DNA of 64,000 nt from UBA2287 sp964479665 (GTDB taxonomy: Bacteria; Bacteroidota; Bacteroidia; Bacteroidales; Tenuifilaceae): contig CAYZNN010000015.1 of assembly GCA_964479665.1 (NCBI GenBank), forward strand, positions 12,663 to 76,662, read 5' to 3'. How positions within the stretch are numbered: the stretch's first letter is position 1; the number at the start of each line of letters is the position of its first letter. Shown here piece by piece: positions 51,431 through 61,166 of the stretch. The position numbers were made by a program, and so were the translations under genes. The notes beneath the pieces are model-generated. The model searched no databases, was not told the origin of the DNA, and worked only from the letters and a program-made list of their open reading frames with translations.

Positions 51431-54049
51431 ATGCTAAATAGGTATTCAATATTCTTAATTCTGATATTAAATGCAAGTTTTATGCTTGCACAGGAAAAGA
51501 GAGATGCAAAAGCTTATCGTTTACAGGGCGAACCTCCGCGAATCGATGGGCTTGCTAACGATGCTGCATGGGAAGCTGCTAGTTGGCAAAATCATTTTAC
51601 CCAACGCGAGCCCTTCGATGGCAAAACCCCGTCGCAAAAAACTTCGTTTAAAATTTTATACGATAATAATTTCATTTATGCAGCCATAAGAGCCTGGGAT
51701 ACAAGTCCCGACAGCATTGTATCGCTCCTTTCGCGAAGAGATACGGGCGATGGCGATGCCATAGGCATTGAATTCGATTCGTATAACGACAAGCAAACCT
51801 CCTTTTCGTTTATTGTTTTTGCATCGGGGGTTAAGCACGATAAACTTATAACAGCCGATGGAAACAATGAAGATGAAAGTTGGGATGCCATTTGGGATGC
51901 CAAAACATCGATTGACAACGAGGGCTGGGTATGTGAAATAAAAATACCCCTGAATCAACTCCGATTCAACAATTTAAGCAAACAGGAATGGGGCCTTCAG
52001 GTTGGCCGATTCATATATAGAAAAGGTGAATTATCGCTGTGGCAGCCCATACCCCGCGATGCCCCGGGCTGGGTGCACCGATACGGTATTCTTACCGGAA
52101 TTGAGCAGGTAAAGCCTCGCCGTCAGATTGAAGTTGCGCCTTACACTGTGGCAAGTGCCGAGAGATTCGAAAAAGAAAACGGGAATCCTTTCCGTACAGG
52201 TAATAGCAAAAACATTTCGGCCGGTTTAGATATGAAAATGGGCATTACTAACGATTTCACTCTCGACCTTACCATTTTTCCGGATTTTGGCCAAGTAGAA
52301 GCCGACCCTTCGGAAGTGAACCTAACCGCTTTCGAAACCTATTTCCCCGAAAAAAGACCCTTTTTCATTGAGGGTCGAAACCTATTTCACTTCCAATTCT
52401 CACCTGGCGATGGCGATAACTCCTACGAGAACCTTTTCTACTCCCGAAGAATTGGTAGAAGACCCCAATTTTCACCCGATTTGAGGGACAGCGAGTATAT
52501 GGATGCTCCTTTGAATACTTCGATAATGGGAGCAGCCAAAATAACCGGAAAAACCAAGCATGGTTTCTCAATAGGCGTTATGAATGCAGTTACATCCAAC
52601 GAGTACGCAGAAATGGATTACAACAGCAACAGAAGTGAAGTACTTATTGAGCCCCTAACCAATTACTTGGTTGGAAGCATTGGAAGAGAGTACAACGAAG
52701 GAACTACCAGTTTTAGCGCCATGTTCACAAGCGTTAACAGAAGTTTGGCTACTACTGAAATAGACTTTCTTCATAGGAATGCTTATACAGGAGGTTTTAA
52801 TGTTAACCACTTCTGGAATCACAAAAACTACTATGTAAGTATTAAAGGGTTCTTTAGCCGAGTTGAGGGTAGCGAAAATGCACTGGTAAGAACGCAACGC
52901 ATGTCGAGTCGATACTTTCAACGCCCCGATGCAACCCATGTTGAGCTAGACTCGAGCCGAACCAGCATGAACGGATATGGTGGTGCCATTAGCATTGGAA
53001 AAAATGGACAGGGCCGTTGGCGCTATATGGGTTTTGTTTCGTTTAAATCGCCCGAACTGGAAGTGAATGATATTGGATACATCCGCACAGTAGACGATAT
53101 TTTTCAGGTGCTATGGGTAGGCTACCGCATAAACGAACCCTTCTCAATTTTCCGTTCAGTAAGTATAAATACCAACCTTTGGCGCAGCAATAATTTTGCG
53201 GGAGAATTGGTATACTGGGGAGGAAATATTAATGGAAATGCTCAATTCACCAATTTTTGGAATTTTTCAACCGGAATCAACTATAATGGTGAATCGTTGA
53301 GCGCAACTGCGCTCAGGGGAGGCCCGTCGCTTAAAATACCCGGGGGGTGGAACAATTGGGCGTTTTTAGGCACCGATAACAGAAAAAAATTGGTGGCCTC
53401 AGCAAATTCTTCCTTTTTTATGGGAGAACAATCGGAGCAGTCGAATATTAACCTAAGCCTATCCTATAAACCCAGCAAGGCCATAGTTCTTTCGTTGGGA
53501 ACAGGTATTTCGAATTCGTGGAGAGAACTACAATATGTTACAAACATTGAGATGGCCAACGATACAAAATACATAAATGCTTCAATAGACCAGAAGGTAT
53601 ACTCACTCTCATTTCGGCTTAATTACAGCATTACCCCTGACCTTTCAGTTCAATTTTATGGGAGACCTTTTATTGCCAAAGGCAACTACTACAATTTTAA
53701 GGAAATTACAGATCCAAGGGCAAGCACTTACACCAATCGTTTCAGCACATATAGTGCCACCCAAATTTCGTACGACACCAATAATGAAGTGTATTTGGTT
53801 GATTCCAATACCGATGGAACTACCGATTTTTCGTTCGACAACCCCAATTTTAATTTCAGAGCGTTTCAATCGAACCTTGTTGTGCGTTGGGAGTTCCGCC
53901 CAGGTTCTGCAATATTCTTAGTTTGGTCGCAGGGTAGAGAATCGTCTGAAAACAATTACTTTTCTAGCATTGGGCACGATACGGGCGAATTGTTCAGTTC
54001 ATACCCACACGATGTATTCCTTCTGAAATTATCTTATCGATTCTTTTAA
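51431..54049 (+). CDS. Exported DUF5916 protein with CBM9-like N-terminal domain (paralogue 2)
   Basis: An 872-residue exported protein, paralogous to 14394-16841. After a signal peptide (about 1-21, FMLAQ) the N-terminal CBM9-like part (PPRIDGLANDAAWEAASW, SKILYDNN-like strand, EIKIPLNQLRF) leads to DUF5916 (LTIFPDFGQVEADP, EKRPFFIEGRNLF, YSRRIGRRPQ) and a probable outer-membrane barrel ending in an aromatic strand (LLKLSYRFF). Function is unknown. The long reading that begins at 51269 runs over the SOD gene and has no signal peptide; ATG 51431 is right. A strong bidirectional terminator follows. Confidence 0.87.
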   Translation: MLNRYSIFLILILNASFMLAQEKRDAKAYRLQGEPPRIDGLANDAAWEAASWQNHFTQREPFDGKTPSQKTSFKILYDNNFIYAAIRAWDTSPDSIVSLLSRRDTGDGDAIGIEFDSYNDKQTSFSFIVFASGVKHDKLITADGNNEDESWDAIWDAKTSIDNEGWVCEIKIPLNQLRFNNLSKQEWGLQVGRFIYRKGELSLWQPIPRDAPGWVHRYGILTGIEQVKPRRQIEVAPYTVASAERFEKENGNPFRTGNSKNISAGLDMKMGITNDFTLDLTIFPDFGQVEADPSEVNLTAFETYFPEKRPFFIEGRNLFHFQFSPGDGDNSYENLFYSRRIGRRPQFSPDLRDSEYMDAPLNTSIMGAAKITGKTKHGFSIGVMNAVTSNEYAEMDYNSNRSEVLIEPLTNYLVGSIGREYNEGTTSFSAMFTSVNRSLATTEIDFLHRNAYTGGFNVNHFWNHKNYYVSIKGFFSRVEGSENALVRTQRMSSRYFQRPDATHVELDSSRTSMNGYGGAISIGKNGQGRWRYMGFVSFKSPELEVNDIGYIRTVDDIFQVLWVGYRINEPFSIFRSVSINTNLWRSNNFAGELVYWGGNINGNAQFTNFWNFSTGINYNGESLSATALRGGPSLKIPGGWNNWAFLGTDNRKKLVASANSSFFMGEQSEQSNINLSLSYKPSKAIVLSLGTGISNSWRELQYVTNIEMANDTKYINASIDQKVYSLSFRLNYSITPDLSVQFYGRPFIAKGNYYNFKEITDPRASTYTNRFSTYSATQISYDTNNEVYLVDSNTDGTTDFSFDNPNFNFRAFQSNLVVRWEFRPGSAIFLVWSQGRESSENNYFSSIGHDTGELFSSYPHDVFLLKLSYRFF

Positions 54050-54062
54050 AATTAATAAACTA

Positions 54063-54107
54063 AAAAGCCATCGGGAAGCAATAGCAACCCGATGGCTTTT
54101 ATTTTTT
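54063..54107. terminator. Bidirectional terminator between DUF5916 and fabH-like genes
   Basis: AAAAGCCATCGGG pairs with CCCGATGGCTTTT around a 12-base loop, followed by T-runs; A-rich on the other side. It serves both convergent genes. Confidence 0.9.
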
Positions 54108-54111
54108 TCTG

Positions 54112-55188
54112 CTACTGTTTGTAAACTATAGCATTAATGCTCATTCCTGCACCCACCGAAGCAAACACTATGGCATCGCCCTTATTGATAATGTGATTGG
54201 CTAGCTGCCCCTTTAAAATCATATCGTAAAGAGTTGGCACTGTTGCAACAGAACTATTTCCAAGTTCGTGAATGTTCATGGGCATTACATCGGCAATGTT
54301 GGCCCTAATTCCAAAAAGTTTGTAGAAACGAAGCACAATGGCTTCGTCCATTTTTTCATTGGCCTGATGAAGTATTACCTTTTTAATCGAATCAATGGAT
54401 ATGCCCGATTTATCGACAGCCAATTTCATGGCTTTTGGCACATTGGAAATTGCATACTCGTAAATTTTTCGTCCGTGCATTTTTATGTAGCGTACATTGG
54501 GGTCGCTATCGGGGGCATTCGATTGGCCTAAGTAAAGGTAGTAAGCCTCTTCAGTGGCATGTGTAACTGCTGCTGACGATAGAATTCCTCTGGGTTCATC
54601 TTCCTCAACGCCCTCAACAATGGTAGCCCCTGCCCCATCGGAGAAAATCATTGTATCGCGGTCGTTGGGATCAACAACTCTCGAAAGGGTTTCTGCACCA
54701 ATTACCAAGCAGCGCTTGGCCAAGCCCGATTTTATAAAAGAGTCGGCTTGTATAACACCCTGAACCCATCCGGGGCAGCCAAAAATAATATCGTACGCAA
54801 CACAAGCAGGATTAACAATACCCAGTTTAGCCTTTACTCTTGCCGCAATGCTAGGCAATAGATCGGTTTGAATGGTTCCTTTGAGAACATCGCCAAAGTT
54901 ATGGGCAACAATAATATGGTCAATTGTTTCCCTATCGATACCTGCCGATTCGATAGCTCTTTCTGCTGCTATTGTAGCTATTTCGGATGTAGTTTGGTCC
55001 TTTCTAACCCATCGTCTTTCAGCAATACCGGTTATGTCCTTAAATTTGTTTACAATTTCTTCGCCAGTGCCCTCAATTGGGGTACTGTCTTTTTCGAAGA
55101 ATATGCTTTTTACAAAACGTCTGTTTTCAATTCTGAGTTCGGGTATGTAACTTCCAGTTCCACTTATAACGGTATTTATGTGTTTCAT
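54112..55188 (-). CDS. 3-oxoacyl-ACP synthase III-like (FabH family)
   Basis: A 358-residue thiolase-fold condensing enzyme. The catalytic triad is present: Cys138 in FGCPGWVQG, His in VILHQANEKM, and Asn in HELGNSSVATVP. FabH starts fatty-acid synthesis from acetyl-CoA and malonyl-ACP, but this protein differs in places from the canonical FabH (the N-terminal insert and the Gly-Cys-Pro context) and may be a paralogue with another acyl substrate, as in several Bacteroidota. The ATG at 55188 is used because the promoter element at 55230-55237 lies inside the longer reading from 55257. Confidence 0.88.
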   Translation of the reverse strand: MKHINTVISGTGSYIPELRIENRRFVKSIFFEKDSTPIEGTGEEIVNKFKDITGIAERRWVRKDQTTSEIATIAAERAIESAGIDRETIDHIIVAHNFGDVLKGTIQTDLLPSIAARVKAKLGIVNPACVAYDIIFGCPGWVQGVIQADSFIKSGLAKRCLVIGAETLSRVVDPNDRDTMIFSDGAGATIVEGVEEDEPRGILSSAAVTHATEEAYYLYLGQSNAPDSDPNVRYIKMHGRKIYEYAISNVPKAMKLAVDKSGISIDSIKKVILHQANEKMDEAIVLRFYKLFGIRANIADVMPMNIHELGNSSVATVPTLYDMILKGQLANHIINKGDAIVFASVGAGMSINAIVYKQ

Positions 55189-55229
55189 AACAAGAAAAAT
55201 TTCAGTAAAAATAAGGCTGCAAGGTACTG

Positions 55230-55237
55230 CAAATTTA
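55230..55237 (-). promoter_or_regulatory. Candidate -7 promoter for the fabH-like gene
   Basis: TAAATTTG followed by C on the minus strand matches TAnnTTTG, 42 bp before the ATG; a TTG lies 17 bp upstream. Confidence 0.5.
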
Positions 55238-55375
55238 AAACAGTTGTTACATTTCAATCGTTAAAATGTAATTCTTTAACTTTTATCCCTTAATATGAAA
55301 TATGCTAGTATTAAACCCTGCTTACCCTTGTGGTCAGAGAAAAAATAATCGACATAAGCTTCAATTCAATTCTTT

Positions 55376-56589
55376 GTGTTTCGATTTTTAGATATAAGTA
55401 CCTACTACAATAGGCTTGGCATTGCCTTTAAAGCATTACAGGTTCGTAACTTCCGATTATTTTTTTGGGGTCAACTTGCCTCGCTGCTAGGCACTTGGAT
55501 TTAAAAATTAGCCTTAGGCTGGATGGTATATCGCTTATCTGGCTCCCTTTTCTACTAGGCCTAGTTGGTTTGGCAGGACAAATACCTTCGTTGGTTTTAA
55601 CCCCACTTGCCGGAGTATTTGCCGACAGAACGAACCGCCAAAAAGTTCTTTTTCTGGTTCAGTGCCTCTCAATGCTAATGGCCTTTACCCTTGCATTACT
55701 TACGCAATCTGGCTCCATTCAGGTTTGGCATATTATTACTATTGCCATTATTAATGGTATGGCTATGGCTTTCGACACCCCATATAGGCATTCGTTCCTT
55801 CTCGATATGGCTGGTGATAAAATGCTGCTTCAAAATGCTATTGCATTAAATTCAACTCTTATAAATTCGGCTAGATTTATAGGGCATCTTCTGGGAGACA
55901 TCCTGATTGCAGCAGTTGGTGAAGACTACTGCTTTTTAATAAACGGAATTCGTTTCTTTGCCATAATTGCCGCATTGCCGGCCATGAAGGTTAACAATCC
56001 AATACTTTCGAAAATTAACAAGAACATTCTTGTAGAACTTTTTGAAGGGTTCAGATATTCGTATAATAGCAAGTTCATACGCTACCTGCTGCTGCTTGTA
56101 TTTTCTTCGAGCCTTTTTGGCCTTCCATTTCAAGTTTTCTTGCCATACTACGCAAGCAATATCCTTGGTGGCAATGCCAATTTACTCGGAGTTCTTACTG
56201 GCCTTTTTGGAGCAGGAGCATTACTTGGGGCCATTTTTCTGGCTACACGTACCAATATGAGTAAGGTAATCAACAATATTTTGTTGTCAGCGTTAATTTT
56301 CTCGTCATTTCTTGTGGTTTTTGCTATTTCGAACCTGCCCTGGCTCTCCCTTTTCGCTTTACCTTTTGTGGGTTTTGGAATGATTGTTCTCTTTGCATCT
56401 ACCAATGCCTACCTCCAATCAACAACCGAGAACTCTGTTAGAGGGAGAGTAATCTCACTTTATGGCATGTCGTTCATGGGAATTACGCCATTGGGTAGTT
56501 TGCTTTTAGGGTGGGCATCAAAAGTTATTCGAACCGATTACGCTCTTTTGATTTCGGCATTTATTTGCCTGGCAATTGCCTTGCTGTGA
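55376..56589 (+). pseudogene. MFS transporter gene broken by a stop codon and a frameshift
   Basis: Two reading frames together encode an EntS-like major facilitator protein. Frame A (possible GTG start 55376) gives RNFRLFFWGQLASLLGTWI, then TAA at 55502-55504 where homologues have Gln (CAA), then KLALGWMVYRLSGS. At about 55543-55549 the frame shifts by one missing base, in GGCTCCCTTTT; the expected SGSPFLLGLVG then continues in frame B to 56589. Two independent lesions make a functional protein unlikely. A third possible change is the terminal TGA (56587-56589) where the frame could run eight codons on. A sequencing error could explain the frameshift but not the stop as easily. The remaining membrane segments (about ten) look unaltered. 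Confidence 0.85.
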
Positions 56590-56701
56590 GACAAGGTGAA
56601 AAGAAACTGTTAAATACCAAAGATGATAATACTTTTTTAAGCTCTTTCGTTTCCATTTTTCACTATATTTCGAAATTATTACTGTAAATCATTTTGCAAC
56701 T

Positions 56702-57412
56702 ATGGCCCTAGATACAATTATTGAATTTAAAAATGCATCGATATTCCAAGGCGATAATCTGGTTCTATCTGACATTAATCTTTCGATTGAGAAGGGTCAT
56801 TTTATTTACCTTATTGGTAAAGTGGGAAGCGGAAAAACAAGTTTAATAAAAACAATTACAGCAGAACTGCCACTAGTTAAAGGCGAAGGCAAAGTTGTAG
56901 GTTACAACCTGAGCACATTAAAAAATTCACAAATCCCTTATCTCCGTCGAAAAATTGGTATTGTTTTTCAGGATTTTCAGCTGCTTACCGACAGAAACGT
57001 TGAGCATAACTTGCGGTTTGTGCTTCGGGCTACCGGTTGGCGCAACAAAAAAGCCATACAAGAACGCATTGACGATGTACTTGAAAAAGTGGGATTAAAG
57101 CACAAGGATTTTAAAATGCCACACCAGTTATCGGGCGGAGAGCAACAGCGGGTTGTTATTGCTCGTGCCTTGCTCAACGATCCCGATATAATTTTAGCCG
57201 ACGAACCAACTGGAAATCTCGACCCCGACACTTCAGACGAAATAATGAAGATTCTATTCGATATTGCTTCCAATGGTAGAGCTATAATTATGGCTACTCA
57301 CAACTATGGGCTTCTCAAAAAATTTCCATCGAAAACCCTAAAATGCGAAAAGGGTAAACTGATTGAAACTGAGCACACCTCTGAAATTGATTTTGAAAGT
57401 TTAATGGAGTAG
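56702..57412 (+). CDS. ftsE: FtsE-like ABC transporter ATP-binding protein
   Basis: A 236-residue ABC ATPase. Walker A is GKVGSGKT (39-46), the Q-loop VFQDFQLL, signature LSGGEQQR, Walker B IILADEPTGNLD and the H-loop ATHNYG are intact. It matches the FtsE family, which with FtsX controls septal peptidoglycan hydrolases. No ftsX is adjacent, as is frequent in Bacteroidota where the partner lies elsewhere. The neighbours are a convergent acyltransferase-like/deacetylase group and the broken MFS gene. It is monocistronic. Confidence 0.92.
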   Translation: MALDTIIEFKNASIFQGDNLVLSDINLSIEKGHFIYLIGKVGSGKTSLIKTITAELPLVKGEGKVVGYNLSTLKNSQIPYLRRKIGIVFQDFQLLTDRNVEHNLRFVLRATGWRNKKAIQERIDDVLEKVGLKHKDFKMPHQLSGGEQQRVVIARALLNDPDIILADEPTGNLDPDTSDEIMKILFDIASNGRAIIMATHNYGLLKKFPSKTLKCEKGKLIETEHTSEIDFESLME

Positions 57413-57428
57413 ATAGCCAGCTAACGAT

Positions 57429-58313
57429 TCAAAACAATCGCCGATTCTTCTTATACTGAAAAAACTCCACTTTTGCGGAAGCAAAGGCTGAAAAAACAAA
57501 CTCGTTTTCTTTATCCATACCATCGAATTCAAGCACCAAAGGTTTTGGAGCCGTTTCGGCAATAATACTATCGATTAGTAAGAAAGCAGCCGAAATATCC
57601 CTACCCTCATCGTTTTGAGCACAAAAAATGCAGTGCAGTTTGCCTAACGACCGAATAAACACTCCAGCAGCACATAGTTCATTCTTGTTAGTATAGCAAC
57701 CATATGTTTGGCAAACACCCAAGGAAGTACTGTGAACAATTATTCGTTTTAGAATATTCAAATCGAACTTTGGCTCTTGAGAATGCTGGTTTGCTTGCAA
57801 AAAATTGACAATTTGGCAAATACTTAAATTCTTTTGAACAAACACACCTAAGGCAATTGCTCGGTTGATTGCATTACGAGTATTGCATGAAAGATTTGAG
57901 GTAATCTGCAATTGGCTCTCCATTAAATCGAGGTTATAACTAAATACCCTCTCGAACCGCTTGCTGTTTTCCAATACAGAATTGAAGGGGTTTAAAAAAA
58001 CAGAAATACGTTTGTATTTTCTGGGTATTGAATCGATGAACTGATTAACGATAAACCCATTCAATTCACTATGGCTAAATAAACCTAGGTACCTTGTAAA
58101 CGGCGGGTTGTAAATGGAAAGACCCCTCAAATTCTTTTTATAAACAATGGGGAATACAGCATTGTATTCATCGTCTACAAGTGCATCCCATTGCTCGGCA
58201 ACCAGATCGAGGTACCACGATTGGGCAAAAACCACCCCATTCACTGCGCGGTTTACGCATGCATCCCATTTTTTTTCGTCAATTTCGTTACGTTGCAGGT
58301 ACCTAATTCTCAA
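57429..58313 (-). CDS. GNAT/FemAB-like acyltransferase-fold protein
   Basis: A 294-residue protein of uncertain function. The C-terminal half (about 145-290) has a pattern like a FemAB/GNAT-type acyltransferase (LGVFVQKNL, ICQIVNFLQANQ, AAGVFIRSLGKLHCIFCAQNDEGRDISAAFLLIDSII), and the N-terminal part includes WYLDLVAEQWDALVDDEYNAVFPI. It overlaps the polysaccharide deacetylase gene by 11 bases, so the two are co-translated and probably act on the same envelope polymer. It ends 16 bases from ftsE. Confidence 0.75.
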   Translation of the reverse strand: MRIRYLQRNEIDEKKWDACVNRAVNGVVFAQSWYLDLVAEQWDALVDDEYNAVFPIVYKKNLRGLSIYNPPFTRYLGLFSHSELNGFIVNQFIDSIPRKYKRISVFLNPFNSVLENSKRFERVFSYNLDLMESQLQITSNLSCNTRNAINRAIALGVFVQKNLSICQIVNFLQANQHSQEPKFDLNILKRIIVHSTSLGVCQTYGCYTNKNELCAAGVFIRSLGKLHCIFCAQNDEGRDISAAFLLIDSIIAETAPKPLVLEFDGMDKENEFVFSAFASAKVEFFQYKKNRRLF

Positions 58314-59607
58314 AGGTTAATTTATTTACATTGTTAACAATTTCAGTAAAACAATTTCGCCAACGCAAGTCGACTAAAGTTTCGTTATGCCAAACTAAGA
58401 CAAAAGTTCCTCCCAATTTAGCAACATCAGCAGCCATTCTCATTGTTTCGCTAAAGGCCACCAGGGGATTTGTAAAAGACTTTTCAAGAGCCCTATCCAT
58501 TATGGCAAAAGGAACAATTGTAAGTTTTGAAGGAGTATCGGTTTCCAAATTGTAAAAGGGGAACGGTGTACAGGTACTTGCCCTAAAACCCAAAGCATTC
58601 GAATAGCCTAATGAAAAGTCGGTGAAAATTTCATTTTCTATTAAACTAATGAAGTAACTTGGAAATTTAATTTTTAAAAAATGCTGACGGGCCATTTCCA
58701 CAGGTCGATTGGCTGCTTGTTCAAGTGCCTTTTTTTCAACTTTAATCGCCTGTGGGTTATCTGCCGAATGGTACGAGGGGTGAAGTCCCAATTGGAAATG
58801 ATTGCCAATTCGTTGAATCAACTCCGAAAGTGCCTTTGAATTAACGTCCAAATTTCTATCCCACTTACCAGAGCCACCTGAAAGAATGAACCAAATGGAG
58901 TTGGAATTGGATTTAAGCGTTCGAAAAAGGAGTTTGTATGTATTATAAGGGTCGCCAAGAATATTGAAATACACCAATGTACGCCTGAACAATTCACTAA
59001 ACCTAAGGTTTGCTAAAGCCTTTAAGGTTCCAAATATCGCCCGAGCAATGCCTTTATGCTTGAATGCGTATGCATTATCAATATCGATGGTTGGTACAAA
59101 TACAAAGGGTTTTGAAGCGATAAGAAGTTGAGGAAATTTTTCCTGCAGCAATCTTGCAAATTGCTTTACCCAAAAATCGACCAGCGGTTGTTGAAGAAAA
59201 CCCATTCGGTAGGCATAGCTTTCCGAAGCTGGGAAGCGGCTATGCTCGTCGGCTTTAAAAGGTAAATACTCCTCGTAGCGGGTTATAAGAAAGAATGAAG
59301 CAGCAAAAAGGTCGAAGGGAATATCGGAAGTTTCGTGAACGGCAAAAAATGCTGGCATTCCTTCCCATTGAAAAAAAGCCATGTTTTGCTCTTCTATCCC
59401 CGATTCGAAAAGCAAGCCGCATGGAGTTACATTTAAGGAATTTTCAAAATAGCCTTTGGAATAGGCTATTTTGGGCCCATTGAAACGATTAAATTCTTCC
59501 TCTGATTGGGCAAAAGAGTATTTAAACCCAAGCAGGGTAGAAAAAATATGGCTTACCATGTACTCCACTCTGGGTGTTATTTTATCGGAAAAAACAAGAA
59601 TATCCAT
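58303..59607 (-). CDS. Polysaccharide deacetylase-like protein (DUF7033-type)
   Basis: A 434-residue protein whose central part resembles a NodB-type polysaccharide deacetylase: FVPTIDIDNAYAFKHKG near 180-200, GLHPSYHSADNP and a C-terminal FVLVWHNETL. The TIDIDNA motif supplies an Asp pair, and the HPSYH segment the metal His residues. An N-terminal domain of about 170 residues is of the kind found with this group in Bacteroidota. It is probably cytoplasmic; no signal peptide is visible. The start at 59607 avoids an eight-residue extension. It lies upstream of the acyltransferase-like gene. Confidence 0.82.
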   Translation of the reverse strand: MDILVFSDKITPRVEYMVSHIFSTLLGFKYSFAQSEEEFNRFNGPKIAYSKGYFENSLNVTPCGLLFESGIEEQNMAFFQWEGMPAFFAVHETSDIPFDLFAASFFLITRYEEYLPFKADEHSRFPASESYAYRMGFLQQPLVDFWVKQFARLLQEKFPQLLIASKPFVFVPTIDIDNAYAFKHKGIARAIFGTLKALANLRFSELFRRTLVYFNILGDPYNTYKLLFRTLKSNSNSIWFILSGGSGKWDRNLDVNSKALSELIQRIGNHFQLGLHPSYHSADNPQAIKVEKKALEQAANRPVEMARQHFLKIKFPSYFISLIENEIFTDFSLGYSNALGFRASTCTPFPFYNLETDTPSKLTIVPFAIMDRALEKSFTNPLVAFSETMRMAADVAKLGGTFVLVWHNETLVDLRWRNCFTEIVNNVNKLTFEN

Positions 59608-59664
59608 AAAACCTTGCGAACTTCCTTTCACACTATAGTTTATAACGGTTAGAATTCGATTTAA

Positions 59665-59937
59665 TTAGTAGGTATGGTGTACCAGTAACCAATGCAAAAA
59701 GGAAAAAACAATCTCAATAGTATCAACATTTAACCATAGGGCTAATGCATAGCCCATAATCATGGTTATAGCCATGTAAAAACAAATTTTTAAAAAAAGC
59801 TTGGCAATACCCTCAATGTGAAATTGGGCCTTTTCATTAGTACCCATGGTATTGTAGCCTGCAATTAGAAAGTACATTTTCCCATACCTAATAAGCAGTG
59901 CCAATGCGATTAGAATAGAGGCAACAATTAAACTCAT
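59665..59937 (-). CDS. DUF3784-like small membrane protein
   Basis: A 90-residue protein with two or three hydrophobic helices. The segment FLIAGYNTMGTNEKAQF matches the DUF3784 signature. Function is unknown. It begins ten bases after the TlpA-like gene, so it is likely in the same leftward transcript. A longer reading from 59964 overlaps the TlpA-like gene and is not needed. Confidence 0.75.
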   Translation of the reverse strand: MSLIVASILIALALLIRYGKMYFLIAGYNTMGTNEKAQFHIEGIAKLFLKICFYMAITMIMGYALALWLNVDTIEIVFSFLHWLLVHHTY

Positions 59938-59947
59938 TTTAAATGAA

Positions 59948-60484
59948 CTATAGTATCTCAGCAATCTTCTTAATCAATTCGTTAAACTCCTTTTCGTCGA
60001 ACAGGCGAGTCATAAATACAATTCTCCCCGACTTGTCAATGAGCACATTTCGAGTTACCCCTGCATTGGGATGAGCATAAAGGCTGAAAATTTCGCTTTT
60101 TTCATCCATAATAAGAGGATAGCTAATTTTCATTCGTTCAGCAAATTGCTGTACGGTAGCCCTTGGCTCCTTGCGATCGACTCCAAAAAGTTCGAACCCT
60201 TTTCCTTTGTAAACCTTCCAAATTTGGTCTTCAATATGCGGCATCTCCTTAATGCAAACGCTGCACCAGCTAGCTGTAAACTGAAGCATTACCACCTTAC
60301 CTCTGAAATCGGAAAGTTTCTTCGAGGGTCTACCATCGGCATAATCAATGGTAAAGTCGGGCGCCACTTGGCCTAACCTAACAATGTAACCCCTATCGTC
60401 GGGTTGTACCTGATTGATTTGAGTCCAAACATTAGCAATTGAGCCTAAAAAGAAAAAGATTATTGTAATTATTTTTTTGGGCAT
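59948..60484 (-). CDS. TlpA-like exported thioredoxin-fold protein
   Basis: A 178-residue protein with a signal peptide or anchor (about 1-21) and a thioredoxin fold. The redox motif is WCSVC (73-77, Cys74 and Cys77) in TASWCSVCIKE, and the family VAPDF and GVTRNVLIDKSGRI segments are present. It should reduce or shuffle disulfides in the periplasm, as in cytochrome maturation, or act in peroxide defence. It lies between yhhN and DUF3784. Confidence 0.88.
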   Translation of the reverse strand: MPKKIITIIFFFLGSIANVWTQINQVQPDDRGYIVRLGQVAPDFTIDYADGRPSKKLSDFRGKVVMLQFTASWCSVCIKEMPHIEDQIWKVYKGKGFELFGVDRKEPRATVQQFAERMKISYPLIMDEKSEIFSLYAHPNAGVTRNVLIDKSGRIVFMTRLFDEKEFNELIKKIAEIL

Positions 60485-60510
60485 GGCACGAAGTATTCGT
60501 TTTTACAATG

Positions 60511-61149
60511 TTACAAAAAAATTGCGGCATAGGTAAGCAAGAAAATTGCCAGCCAGTATGTGCTTAGAATAAGCAATTCAGAAATAAGCATTCTCTTTTT
60601 AAACAAATTCAGAGCAATAATTGAATCGGAAAGCGTGAAAAGAAGCGAACCCAAAGCAACCATGGTTGTAAATTTTGTTTGAGTTGCATAAAAAATACTT
60701 ACTGCATACCAATTCATAGCAAGAATTATCAGCATGTAAATACCTATAAGTAACCTATATCCTTGTAAGCAAGACCATAGAAAAGAATAAAATCCTATTC
60801 CAAATAAGATTAATGGAAGAAGTAAAACCAAATTAAAAGTTTGATAATCTGTAGCCGACATGGCGAGTATAAGACCCAAATGGACCAGCGCAAATGATAC
60901 AAGCCCCTGTTTAAGGTACTTATAGTTTACCAAAAGTATGTCGCCAACGAGCGCCAGTGGAAGAGAAATTAGAATCAAAAACGAATATGGTTGCTGATTA
61001 GTTTGGTAAACAAGGTAAGCCAAACAACCAATGAAAATAGTTGTAAGGGGCTTGAAAATATAAAACCAGTATCGCTTTAACCAATAATGCGAAATAATGG
61101 CTACGACTGCAGAAAGCAAAATGGCGAAAGAAATAAAATCTATTAGCAT
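60511..61149 (-). CDS. YhhN family (lysoplasmalogenase-like) membrane protein
   Basis: A 212-residue integral membrane protein with about eight hydrophobic helices. YhhN/TMEM86 landmarks are FKPLTTIFIG, the LALVGDILLV segment with its Asp, GSLLFTLSDSIIALNLF and the LSTYWLAIFLLTY end. Eukaryotic homologues hydrolyse lysoplasmalogens; the bacterial substrate is unknown. It starts 17 bases after mutS2 and is 26 bases before the TlpA-like gene in a long leftward run. Confidence 0.87.
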   Translation of the reverse strand: MLIDFISFAILLSAVVAIISHYWLKRYWFYIFKPLTTIFIGCLAYLVYQTNQQPYSFLILISLPLALVGDILLVNYKYLKQGLVSFALVHLGLILAMSATDYQTFNLVLLLPLILFGIGFYSFLWSCLQGYRLLIGIYMLIILAMNWYAVSIFYATQTKFTTMVALGSLLFTLSDSIIALNLFKKRMLISELLILSTYWLAIFLLTYAAIFL

Positions 61150-61166
61150 ATCTATGCAATTTATTG

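Noticed and set aside
54868..55293. 141-codon plus-strand frame over the fabH-like gene
   Set aside because: Antisense to a well-supported enzyme with complete catalytic residues; the sequence is Phe/Tyr-rich and of no recognisable family.
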